Assembly (NCBI GenBank): GCA_900544375.1
Contig: UQUZ01000015.1
Span: 1 to 49,975 of the forward strand
Source of the DNA: an uncultured Oscillospiraceae bacterium
Lineage (GTDB): Bacteria > Bacillota > Clostridia > Oscillospirales > Acutalibacteraceae
DNA length: 49,975 bases
Direction of reading: 5' to 3'
The notes beneath the pieces were generated by a model, which was not told where the DNA came from, ran no database searches, and saw only the letters and a list, made by a program, of their open reading frames with translations. Position 1 is the first letter of the stretch. The number at the start of each line of letters is the position of its first letter. This document shows, one piece after another, positions 40,539-48,065 of this stretch. A program made the position numbers and the translations under genes.

Positions 40539-41840
40539 TCAAGGCCGCCTGCCCTCTAGCGTTTGCCGTACAATACTCTCCATGATATCAGCTGTCAGCA
40601 TCCCTGTCACATACCCGAACACATTCCCCTCCTGATCGATCATAAAAGTCGTGGGGAAAGACGTAATTCCATAGGCGGAAAACAACGCTCCCGTACGGTC
40701 CATCAAAACAGGATAACTGTAGCCGTTTTCGGAAAGGTATTGGACAATGCCGGGCTCCGCCTGATCCTGATTATTGGGCGCATCCTTTGTTTTTGGATTG
40801 GCCACGCCCAAAACAATAACGTCGCCTGTATTCTTCCCGTATTTTTCATATAGCTTCTGGATATCCGGCATCTCCCGCTGGCATGGCCCGCACCAGGTCG
40901 CCCAGAAATTTAAAAAGATAACCTTGCCGCGGTAATCGGCCAGCTTGTGCTCCGCCCCATTCTGATCGGTCAGGGCAAACGAGGGGGCGGGCATAGTTTC
41001 CCGATCATCCTGCGGCTCTATTTCTCCCCGCGTGGCAGAGGACCACTGCGAATCAGCCTGCGTAGGACCCGGTTCCGCCGGGCTGGACACCGATTCCTGC
41101 TGTGCTCCTGTGCCTAGGCTGGAAAGGTAACCAGTAATCCCATTCATCCATCCGGTCAGCATCATCACGCCCATCAGAATTAGAAGCACACCACCCGCCT
41201 TAACCGTATAGCGAACCGCCTTCTGATGCTTTTTCAAAAAATCAAGCAAACTCCCGGTGAAAAGGCCCAGGGCAAGAAACGGCAGCACAAACCCAGCGGT
41301 ATACACGCCGATCAACACAAAGCCCTTTATAGCCGAATCCGCTGAGGAGGCCATCAGCAGCACACCTGCAAGCGCCGGGCCGACGCAGGGCGTCCATGCA
41401 AAGCTAAAAGTAAACCCCAGCAGCAACGCGACAAGTGGATTCATCGCAAAACGGTCCAGGCGAAAGGGCAGCCTGTGCTCACGCCCCAGCACACTGGAGC
41501 CGAAAACACCCAGTTGATACAAGCCGAACAGGATCACTAGGATACCGCCGATGCGGGAAAACCACACGCGGTATTCACTTAGGAACCTCCCGGCGGTGGT
41601 AAAGCCAAAACCCAGCAGGAAAAACACAAAGCTCACGCCCAACACAAAAAAGACGGTATTCAAAAACACTTTTTTCCGTGGATAGCGGAGTACGCCATCC
41701 GCTCCTATTATTTTGGTTCCTCCGGAGAGATAGCCCATATAAAGGGGCATGAGCGGCAGCACACAGGGGGAGAAGAAGCTGAAAATCCCCTGTAAAAAAA
41801 CGGTAAGCGCAGGAATACTCGTTTCAAGGGTAAAGCCCAT
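40539..41840 (-). CDS. CcdA-TlpA fusion: membrane thiol-electron transporter with thioredoxin domain
   Basis: A 433-residue fusion. Residues about 1-240 are a CcdA/DsbD-type membrane domain with the redox cysteines in FSFFSPCVLPLMPLYMGY and FSFAWTPCVGPALAGVLL. After a linker rich in S, P, Q and E (about 240-290) comes a TlpA/ResA-type thioredoxin domain with the active site WCGPC (Cys317, Cys320). The protein should take electrons from cytoplasmic thioredoxin through the membrane to reduce disulfides outside the cell. No cytochrome c or haem genes are near, so a role in extracellular thiol repair or redox defence is more probable than cytochrome maturation. AGGAGG precedes the ATG. Single-gene or last in the unit with the SGNH and MBOAT genes upstream. 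Confidence 0.9.
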   Translation of the reverse strand: MGFTLETSIPALTVFLQGIFSFFSPCVLPLMPLYMGYLSGGTKIIGADGVLRYPRKKVFLNTVFFVLGVSFVFFLLGFGFTTAGRFLSEYRVWFSRIGGILVILFGLYQLGVFGSSVLGREHRLPFRLDRFAMNPLVALLLGFTFSFAWTPCVGPALAGVLLMASSADSAIKGFVLIGVYTAGFVLPFLALGLFTGSLLDFLKKHQKAVRYTVKAGGVLLILMGVMMLTGWMNGITGYLSSLGTGAQQESVSSPAEPGPTQADSQWSSATRGEIEPQDDRETMPAPSFALTDQNGAEHKLADYRGKVIFLNFWATWCGPCQREMPDIQKLYEKYGKNTGDVIVLGVANPKTKDAPNNQDQAEPGIVQYLSENGYSYPVLMDRTGALFSAYGITSFPTTFMIDQEGNVFGYVTGMLTADIMESIVRQTLEGRRP

Positions 41841-41931
41841 AGATACCTCCTCTGGAAAATTTCATCAAACGGTTGATTATGCAAAATCCCCAAACAGATC
41901 TTGAGCGCTTCAATTGTATTATCCTGTTTCA

Positions 41932-41959
41932 GAGCCAAAAAGCTTTTTTGATTTGGCTC
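41932..41959. terminator. Hairpin between the SGNH and ccdA-tlpA genes
   Basis: GAGCCAAA (41932-41939) with TTTGGCTC (41952-41959) and a 12-nt loop, 9 nt after the SGNH stop on the minus strand. No good T-run follows, so it may be a weak terminator. Confidence 0.35.
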
Positions 41960-41967
41960 AATCTAGC

Positions 41968-43014
41968 TCATTGAAAAAATTGCTCGTAGTCAAAGTTTTC
42001 CGCCAGATCCTTCATCCGCTGAAACTCCGCACGGTAGTTTTCTTTTGTCATCTGGTGCGTGCCCTCCCTCATGCTGCGGACGATATATCGGTTTACATCG
42101 GAGGAATAATGCGAATAGTCCTTATAATTGTTTAAATCGGTTACGATCTCTTCTATATTCTGATAGTAAAACAGCTTTACATTGGGGTAGTCCAAAAGCT
42201 GCTCCGCCGTATCCTCCAGCATGTAAAGCAGCGCGTCTGTTTCCCCCTTGCGGTGCTCCATATCCCAAAACAGGATGCTGTAGGGCGGCACAAACAGATA
42301 AAAGGTGGTATCCGGATTTTGCTGAATAAAGGGTAGGATATTTTGCTCCAGATTTGCACGGCTCGTTTGTAAAAGCGCGGTCTTTTCCATCGGCTCTTTT
42401 ACCGTTTTTAACCTCGATTTTACATAGGCCTGCTTTCCATACAGCACCTCCTTTTCGGAAAACGTGTAGTTTTTCTCCCATACATACATATCATCAAAGC
42501 TAAAATTCTCCTGCCGCTGGAGCGTCTTGACCGTATCGCCAAACAGGATGTTTTTATTCAACAGGTAATTGACATCATTCCCCCCAATACCGTCATACAA
42601 ATACTCCGGAATATCAAATTGGGTAAAATCCGGCGCGCTCGTCAGCATTGCAGTATCCAGCCCAAAAAAGACATTGCGAACCCCGCCGTGCTCAAAAACC
42701 TTCTCCATGATCGTTTTGGTATTGATGGAACGCGCGCCGGAGTAGGAAAGCTTTATCGTTTTGCAGCTAAAAGCCTCGTCAAACCAGGAGGCACGGAAGT
42801 TTTCCGTCATGGAAGAACCGATAATTACGCTATCATAATCAAAATGCTCCGCAAGCCCCGCATTGCAATACCGCTCCTGAAAAGGCGTTGCCTGCAAGCC
42901 AAACCAGGGCGTATGGTAATGGTAATAGGGGTCGATTGCAAAGATAGCCGATCCGCATACGATCAGCAGCGCGACTGTCATCATCAGCGTATTGCGTACA
43001 AATTTTTTATACAT
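41968..43014 (-). CDS. SGNH/AlgJ-like protein, partner of the MBOAT acyltransferase
   Basis: A 348-residue protein with one N-terminal membrane helix (about residues 7-27, RNTLMMTVALLIVCGSAIFA) and an extracellular domain. SVIIGSSMTENF holds the likely nucleophile serine (Ser67 or Ser68) in a GSS block, and NYKDYSHYSSDVN near residue 300 resembles the closing D..H of the SGNH triad. It belongs to the same shape as DltD, AlgX/J and PatB proteins, which transfer or remove acetyl groups on wall or capsule sugars. It starts 11 nt after the MBOAT gene stop, so the pair is translationally linked. No close family recognised; the role comes mostly from the neighbour. Confidence 0.75.
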   Translation of the reverse strand: MYKKFVRNTLMMTVALLIVCGSAIFAIDPYYHYHTPWFGLQATPFQERYCNAGLAEHFDYDSVIIGSSMTENFRASWFDEAFSCKTIKLSYSGARSINTKTIMEKVFEHGGVRNVFFGLDTAMLTSAPDFTQFDIPEYLYDGIGGNDVNYLLNKNILFGDTVKTLQRQENFSFDDMYVWEKNYTFSEKEVLYGKQAYVKSRLKTVKEPMEKTALLQTSRANLEQNILPFIQQNPDTTFYLFVPPYSILFWDMEHRKGETDALLYMLEDTAEQLLDYPNVKLFYYQNIEEIVTDLNNYKDYSHYSSDVNRYIVRSMREGTHQMTKENYRAEFQRMKDLAENFDYEQFFQ

Positions 43015-43025
43015 TGCGCGTTCTC

Positions 43026-44477
43026 CTAAAAATTAATATAAAGGAAGGTGCTGATGCCACCAAAGGACAGGATTGACCACACCAGAAGCACGGCGGTCAC
43101 CAGCGACAGCGGCGCGCTCGGCTTGAACCGGTTCATGCGCTCATTCGTGTTTTTCATGCCAAGAATCGCAAATAGCGCAAAGGCAAAGAATGCCGCCATC
43201 AGCAGCAGCGGGCGGGATGTGTGGAACAATTGAAATATGAAATCAAATTCCGGCAGCACAAATACATCCATTGCAGCCTTCTGGATCGGCGCCAGATTCA
43301 GGTGAAGAATCTGGCGCAGGAATAGGTTTGCCTCTGAAACGGACGCCGCGCGAAAATAAACCCACGTTACATTGATAAAAGCGAATGTTGCCAGCCAACT
43401 CAGGGCCGGATGCAGCTGGTCAATCTGTTTTTTGAAAATCCGGTTGAGCACCATCGCAACACCGTGCAACGCGCCCCATAATATAAACGTCCAGTTTGCA
43501 CCGTGCCAGATGCCGCTAACGAAAAAGATCAGGAAAATATTGAAATAGGTGCGCAACGTCCCCTTCCGGCTGCCGCCCAGCGGGAAATAGATATAGGTGC
43601 GGAAGAACCGGGTCAGCGTGATGTGCCAGCGCTTCCAAAAATCATAAACCGTGAGCGCCTTGTAGGGTGAATTGAAGTTCATCGGCAATTCGATATTCAG
43701 CATGCTGCAAATACCGCTTGCCACATCGCAATAACCGCTGAAATCAAAATAAATCTGGAGCGTATAGGCAAGCATCACCAAAAGGGCGCTCACTGTGTCA
43801 AGCGCACCCACATCCGCATAGCCCCAATCCACCAGCTTGCCGAAGGTATCCGCCAGCAATACCTTTTTGGCCAGACCAAAGGCGACTGCCATCAGACCCT
43901 TGGAGAAGTTTTCATAACAAAAGGATTTCCTAGCCGCCTCCTGAAACTGGGGGATCATCTCGCTGTGGAGCGCAATCGGCCCCTGTAAAATTTTGGGGAA
44001 AAAAGCAACAAACAGCGCATAATCCAAAAGAGGATATTTCGGCACATCCCTGCGATAGCTGTCAATGAGAAACGCAAGCTGCTGGAAGGTGAAAAAACTG
44101 ATCCCCAGCGGCAGCGCCAGATGCAGCAGGTTGAAATCTGTTTTCAAGGCAGTATTCAAATTCTCCAGGAAAAAATCAAAATACTTGAAGTAAAACAGCG
44201 CGCCAATATTGACCAGTAGGGCCGATAGAAAAACCAGCCTGCGCACCGCCTTCCCCGGCCCCTCTCGGAGCAGGAAGATCCCGGCTAGGTAATTCAGGCC
44301 GATGCTCAAAAGAATCACCGGCAAATATTTCACATTAAAGTAGCTGTAGAACCACAGCGACATCCCAAGCAAAAATACCTTTGCCAACTGATACTTGTGA
44401 AAATGATTGAGCAAAAAATAGCCCATAATGGCGATTGGAAGAAATAATAAAATAAAAATATAGGAGTTAAATAGCAC
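43026..44477 (-). CDS. MBOAT-family O-acyltransferase (AlgI/DltB type)
   Basis: A 483-residue membrane protein with about ten to twelve helices. The MBOAT marks are clear: PLGISFFTFQQLAFLIDSYR, the invariant pair in YDFWKRWHITLTRFFRTYIY and the catalytic histidine in SGIWHGANWTFILWG. It moves acyl groups (usually acetyl) from inside to an extracellular polymer or lipid. The start is GTG 44477, with GGAGGGG 5 nt before it. The SGNH partner follows after 11 nt. The substrate polymer is unknown: wall peptidoglycan, teichoic acid or exopolysaccharide are all possible; no dltA/dltC or alginate genes are seen. Confidence 0.9.
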   Translation of the reverse strand: MLFNSYIFILLFLPIAIMGYFLLNHFHKYQLAKVFLLGMSLWFYSYFNVKYLPVILLSIGLNYLAGIFLLREGPGKAVRRLVFLSALLVNIGALFYFKYFDFFLENLNTALKTDFNLLHLALPLGISFFTFQQLAFLIDSYRRDVPKYPLLDYALFVAFFPKILQGPIALHSEMIPQFQEAARKSFCYENFSKGLMAVAFGLAKKVLLADTFGKLVDWGYADVGALDTVSALLVMLAYTLQIYFDFSGYCDVASGICSMLNIELPMNFNSPYKALTVYDFWKRWHITLTRFFRTYIYFPLGGSRKGTLRTYFNIFLIFFVSGIWHGANWTFILWGALHGVAMVLNRIFKKQIDQLHPALSWLATFAFINVTWVYFRAASVSEANLFLRQILHLNLAPIQKAAMDVFVLPEFDFIFQLFHTSRPLLLMAAFFAFALFAILGMKNTNERMNRFKPSAPLSLVTAVLLVWSILSFGGISTFLYINF

Positions 44478-44506
44478 TTTGTCCCCTCCAAACGATTGAT
44501 TGGTTT

Positions 44507-44535
44507 ATTATAACACGCTCGATTCTACCGAACAA
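44507..44535 (-). promoter_or_regulatory. Promoter for the MBOAT-SGNH pair
   Basis: On the minus strand TTGTTC (44535-44530) and TATAAT (44512-44507), 17-bp spacer, with an extended -10 (TGT before TATAAT). 30 nt before the MBOAT GTG. Confidence 0.5.
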
Positions 44536-44649
44536 TAGGCTTAAACTCCTGAAAATCCACATTCTTTTACGATTTTCCCGGATAAAAGCCGATTTCCAAC
44601 AATTTTTTTGTTATCCCGTGCTAACACCGTAGATTTCTAATTGTATTTC

Positions 44650-44658
44650 TGCTATAAT
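44650..44658 (+). promoter_or_regulatory. Extended -10 promoter of the hydrogenase operon
   Basis: TGCTATAAT: extended TG plus perfect TATAAT (44653-44658). The -35 is weak. Transcription should start near 44665, just before the Rex-type site. Confidence 0.5.
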
Positions 44659-44680
44659 TTATCGGTATGGATGCGTAGAT

Positions 44681-44698
44681 TTGTTAAATTTTTAACAC
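44681..44698. promoter_or_regulatory. Rex-type (NADH-sensing repressor) operator
   Basis: TTGTTAAATTTTTAACAC differs at one position from the Clostridia Rex consensus TTGTTAANNNNTTAACAA. It lies about 16-33 nt after the expected transcript start of the hydrogenase operon, a place where a bound repressor would block elongation or initiation. Rex releases DNA at high NADH/NAD+, fitting control of an NADH-using hydrogenase. Confidence 0.7.
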
Positions 44699-44814
44699 GT
44701 CTGGCGCAGAGGAATGCGGCATTTGGGTGCGGCCAGGCTCCACGGCGCGCCATTCGATTCGGCACAGGCCGCATTCGCAGGTACAGTCACATATCCGTAA
44801 GGAGGAATTTGTCA

Positions 44815-45312
44815 ATGCTCAAAAAAGTCAGCAGTATCCCCTTTCATGGCACCGCTGAGCAGGAAGCGCAGCTCAAGGCCGTGATTGAGGAAAACAAGCA
44901 TGACAAAAGCATGCTCATGCATGTCATGCAGCAGGCGCAGCAGATCTATGGCTACCTGCCTTTTGAAGTGCAGGTCATGATCGCAGACGGCATGAACCTG
45001 CCGCTTGAAAAGGTGTACGGCGTGTCCACCTTTTACGCCCAGTTCGCGCTCTCCCCAAAGGGCACCTACCACATCTCGGTTTGCCTTGGCACCGCCTGTT
45101 ATGTCAAGGGCGCGCAGGAAGTGCTCGACAAGGTATGCGAAATGCTGCAATGCGGCCCCGAAGAGTGCACGGAGGACGGCCGCTTTTCTGTGACCGCCTG
45201 CCGCTGCATCGGCGCCTGCGGCCTTGCCCCCGTCATGATGATTAACGACGACGTTTACGGCAAGCTCACCGCCGATGAAATCCCCGGCATCCTACAGAAG
45301 TATATGGATTAA
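44815..45312 (+). CDS. hydC: NuoE-like [2Fe-2S] subunit of NAD(P)-linked bifurcating [FeFe] hydrogenase
   Basis: A 165-residue thioredoxin-fold ferredoxin of the NuoE/HydC/HndA type. The four cluster cysteines are in CLGTACYVKG and CRCIGACG (C-x4-C ... C-x3-C pattern), and the N-terminal helical part with GYLPFEVQVMIADGMNLP and YGVSTFYAQF is typical. It carries electrons between the flavin subunit and the rest of the complex. ATG 44815 has GGAGG 9 nt upstream. First gene of a five-gene operon with short gaps (3, -4, 16 and 20 nt). Confidence 0.93.
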   Translation: MLKKVSSIPFHGTAEQEAQLKAVIEENKHDKSMLMHVMQQAQQIYGYLPFEVQVMIADGMNLPLEKVYGVSTFYAQFALSPKGTYHISVCLGTACYVKGAQEVLDKVCEMLQCGPEECTEDGRFSVTACRCIGACGLAPVMMINDDVYGKLTADEIPGILQKYMD

Positions 45313-45315
45313 GCG

Positions 45316-45870
45316 ATGCGTGAACTTTCACTCAACGTGCTGGACATCGCGCAAAACTCTATCTCCGCAGGCGCAAAGCTCATCGAAATCGATATCCGGG
45401 AGGATACGGCCAAGCGGCTACTTACTATCCGCATTGCAGACGACGGCTGCGGCATGACGAGGGAAAAGCTCAAAAGCGTGATCGATCCATTCTACACCAC
45501 TCGCACGACCCGTAAAGTCGGCATGGGCGTGCCGCTGTTCCGTATGGCGGCCGAGATGACGGGAGGCAGCTTCGAGATCGACTCCGAGCCCGGCAAAGGG
45601 ACGGTCGTGACAGCGCTGTTTCATACCGATCATGTGGATTTCGTCCCGCTGGGCGATATCTGTTCCACTGTTACCATGCTCATCTGCATGAACACAGACC
45701 GGGATTTCCGCTATTGCCGGCAAAAGGATCAGAAAGATTTCACGATGGATACGCGCGAGCTTCGCCAAATGCTGGATGGCGTGCCGCTCGACACGCCCGA
45801 GGTGCGCGAATGGATCCAGGGCTATCTCACCGAACAGACCCAAATGATATGTGGAGGTGTTACTCAATGA
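45316..45870 (+). CDS. HATPase-domain protein in the hydrogenase operon
   Basis: A 184-residue protein made of an N-terminal histidine-kinase-like ATPase domain without a histidine-phosphotransfer region. LNVLDIAQNSISAGAKLIEI is the N-box, IADDGCGMT the G1 box, and TTRKVGMGVPLFRMAAEMTG a modified G2 (GMGVPL). The C-terminal third (about residues 120-184) is of unknown fold. Similar genes stand between hydC/hndA and the following gene in many clostridial hydrogenase operons; the role is not established (regulation or maturation are possible). It begins 3 nt after hydC and overlaps the next gene by ATGA. Confidence 0.8.
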   Translation: MRELSLNVLDIAQNSISAGAKLIEIDIREDTAKRLLTIRIADDGCGMTREKLKSVIDPFYTTRTTRKVGMGVPLFRMAAEMTGGSFEIDSEPGKGTVVTALFHTDHVDFVPLGDICSTVTMLICMNTDRDFRYCRQKDQKDFTMDTRELRQMLDGVPLDTPEVREWIQGYLTEQTQMICGGVTQ

Positions 45871-46238
45871 AAACACTCGAAGAATTGATGGCAATAAAAG
45901 AGAAAACGAAGGAAAAGATGACCGTCCGCGAGGATCAGAGCGACGTCACCCGCGTTGTGGTCGGCATGGCCACCTGCGGCATCGCAGCGGGCGCGCGCCC
46001 GGTTCTCAACGCGTTTATGGACGAGGTGGAGAAGCGCCACCTGCAAAACGTTACCGTGGCGCAGACCGGCTGCATCGGCATGTGTCAGTATGAGCCGATC
46101 GTCGAAATTTTGGAGCCGGGCAAAGAAAAGGTTACTTACGTAAAAATGACGGCGGAAAAGGCTGCCCGCGTCGTAACAGATCACCTCGTCAACGGCAATG
46201 TCGTCACAGAATATACCGTTGGCGCTATCGCCAAATAA
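45867..46238 (+). CDS. hndB: Thioredoxin-like [2Fe-2S] ferredoxin (HndB-like)
   Basis: A 123-residue protein with a single thioredoxin-like [2Fe-2S] domain. The cluster cysteines are in VVGMATCGIAAGARPV and QTGCIGMCQYEPI. The N-terminal 30 residues (MKTLEELMAIKEKTKEKM) form a charged helix. It matches HndB of the HndABCD hydrogenase of Desulfovibrio, a small ferredoxin subunit. GGAGGT lies 9 nt before ATG 45867; the frame open from 45714 is shadow of the previous gene. Position between HATPase and hydB fits. Confidence 0.85.
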   Translation: MKTLEELMAIKEKTKEKMTVREDQSDVTRVVVGMATCGIAAGARPVLNAFMDEVEKRHLQNVTVAQTGCIGMCQYEPIVEILEPGKEKVTYVKMTAEKAARVVTDHLVNGNVVTEYTVGAIAK

Positions 46239-46254
46239 GTAAGGAGGAAAAGCA

Positions 46255-48045
46255 ATGTATCGTTCCCATGTACTGGTTTGCGGCGGTACCGGCTGTACCT
46301 CCGCAAACTCCCCCGCGATCATTGAGGCGCTGGAAGCGCAGATTGCGGAGAAGGGCCTCACAGATGAAGTCAAGGTGGTCCAGACAGGGTGCCACGGCCT
46401 GTGCGCACTCGGCCCGATCATGATCGTCTACCCGGAGGGCTGCTTTTACAGCGAGGTAAAGGTTGAGGACGTGCCCGAAATTGTGGAAGAGCACCTGCTT
46501 AAGGGCCGTATCGTCAAGCGTCTGCTGTATGATGACACCATCCATCAGGATGTTGTAAAGAGCATTGAATCAACTGATTTCTATAAAAAGCAAAAGCGCG
46601 TGGCGCTGCGTAACTGCGGCGTGATCAACCCGGAGGATATCGATGAATACATCGCCTACGACGGCTATCAGGCGCTTGCAAAGTGCCTGACAGAATACAC
46701 GCCGGAGCAGGTCATTCAGGTGATTAAGGATTCCGGGCTGCGCGGCCGCGGCGGCGGCGGCTTCCCAACCGGCCGCAAGTGGGAGCTGGCCGCCATGAAC
46801 AAGGCGGATCAGAAATATGTCGTCTGCAACGCGGACGAGGGCGACCCCGGCGCATTTATGGATCGCTCCGTGCTGGAAGGCGATCCGCACTGTATCGTGG
46901 AAGCTATGGCAATCTGCGGTTATGCCGTCGGCGCGACGGAAGGCTATATTTATGTGCGCGCGGAGTATCCGATTGCGGTCAACCGCCTGGAAATCGCCAT
47001 CCAACAGGCCAAGGAATACGGCCTGCTGGGCAAAAACATCTTCGATTCCGGCTTCGATTTTGACCTTCACATCCGCCTTGGCGCAGGCGCGTTCGTCTGC
47101 GGTGAGGAAACCGCGCTGATGACCTCCATTGAGGGCAACCGCGGCGAGCCCCGCCCGCGTCCACCTTACCCGGCGGTCAAAGGCCTGTTTGGCAAGCCCA
47201 CAACGGAGAATAACGTGGAAACCTTTGCCAACGTCCCGCAGATCATTTTGAAGGGCGCGGATTGGTTCGCCTCCATGGGCACCGAGCGCTCTAAGGGCAC
47301 AAAGGTGTTCGCCCTGGGCGGCAAGATCAAGAACACGGGCCTTGTGGAAATCCCGATGGGCACCACATTGCGTGAGATCGTCGAAGAAATTGGCGGCGGC
47401 ATCCCCAACGGAAAGAAGTTTAAGGCCGCGCAGACCGGCGGCCCTTCCGGCGGCTGCATCCCCGCCTCTTTGATGGATACGGAGATCGACTATGACAACC
47501 TCACCGCTATCGGCTGCATGATGGGCTCCGGCGGATTGATCGTCATGGATGAAGATAACTGCATGGTCGACATTGCGAAATTCTTCCTAGAATTCACGGT
47601 CGACGAATCCTGCGGCAAGTGCTCCCCCTGCCGGATCGGCACCAAGCGCATGATGGAGATTCTCGAAAAGATCACCTCCGGCAAGGGTACGCTTGAGGAT
47701 ATTGATAAGCTCGAAGAGCTTGCTTACTACATCAAGCAGAATTCCCTCTGCGGCCTGGGCCAGACGGCCCCGAACCCGGTGCTGGCAACGCTCAAGTTCT
47801 TCCGCGAAGAATATATCGCGCATGTGGTGGATAAAAAGTGCCCTGCCGGCGTCTGCAAAGCACTGCTCAACTACTACATAGACGCGGACAAGTGCATCGG
47901 CTGCGGCCTGTGCGCGCGCACCTGCCCGGTGGGCGCGATCTCCGGCGAAATTCGCAAGCCGCACACCATCGACACCAGCAAGTGCATCAAGTGCGGCGCG
48001 TGTGTTGAAAAGTGCAAGAAGATGCAGGCCATCAAGAAGAAATAA
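46255..48045 (+). CDS. hydB: NuoF-like NAD(P)H- and FMN-binding subunit of bifurcating hydrogenase
   Basis: A 596-residue multidomain protein. Residues 1-90 are a thioredoxin-like [2Fe-2S] domain (CGGTGCTSAN, QTGCHGLCALG). Residues about 155-430 are the NuoF core with GRGGGGFPTGRKW (NADH), NADEGDPGAFMDR (FMN) and AGAFVCGEETALM. ESCGKCSPCRIGTKRM (about 460) with a further SLCGLG binds a [4Fe-4S] cluster. The C terminus is a ferredoxin pair (CIGCGLCARTCPVGAIS and CIKCGACVEKCKK) with two [4Fe-4S]. This is the HydB/HndC architecture, where electron bifurcation between NADH and ferredoxin takes place. Confidence 0.95.
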   Translation: MYRSHVLVCGGTGCTSANSPAIIEALEAQIAEKGLTDEVKVVQTGCHGLCALGPIMIVYPEGCFYSEVKVEDVPEIVEEHLLKGRIVKRLLYDDTIHQDVVKSIESTDFYKKQKRVALRNCGVINPEDIDEYIAYDGYQALAKCLTEYTPEQVIQVIKDSGLRGRGGGGFPTGRKWELAAMNKADQKYVVCNADEGDPGAFMDRSVLEGDPHCIVEAMAICGYAVGATEGYIYVRAEYPIAVNRLEIAIQQAKEYGLLGKNIFDSGFDFDLHIRLGAGAFVCGEETALMTSIEGNRGEPRPRPPYPAVKGLFGKPTTENNVETFANVPQIILKGADWFASMGTERSKGTKVFALGGKIKNTGLVEIPMGTTLREIVEEIGGGIPNGKKFKAAQTGGPSGGCIPASLMDTEIDYDNLTAIGCMMGSGGLIVMDEDNCMVDIAKFFLEFTVDESCGKCSPCRIGTKRMMEILEKITSGKGTLEDIDKLEELAYYIKQNSLCGLGQTAPNPVLATLKFFREEYIAHVVDKKCPAGVCKALLNYYIDADKCIGCGLCARTCPVGAISGEIRKPHTIDTSKCIKCGACVEKCKKMQAIKKK

Positions 48046-48065
48046 CGAAAGGAGTGTGCCTGTCA

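Larger units (their letters stand above)
44478..44814. other. Divergent region between the MBOAT gene and the hydrogenase operon
   Basis: The 337-bp gap holds the MBOAT promoter (44507-44535), the hydrogenase promoter (44650-44658), a Rex-type operator (44681-44698) and then a GC-rich leader of about 115 nt to the hydC ribosome binding site GGAGG (44801-44805). An open frame runs through the leader from 44641 but has no start with a ribosome binding site before 44815. No RNA gene was seen. Confidence 0.5.
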
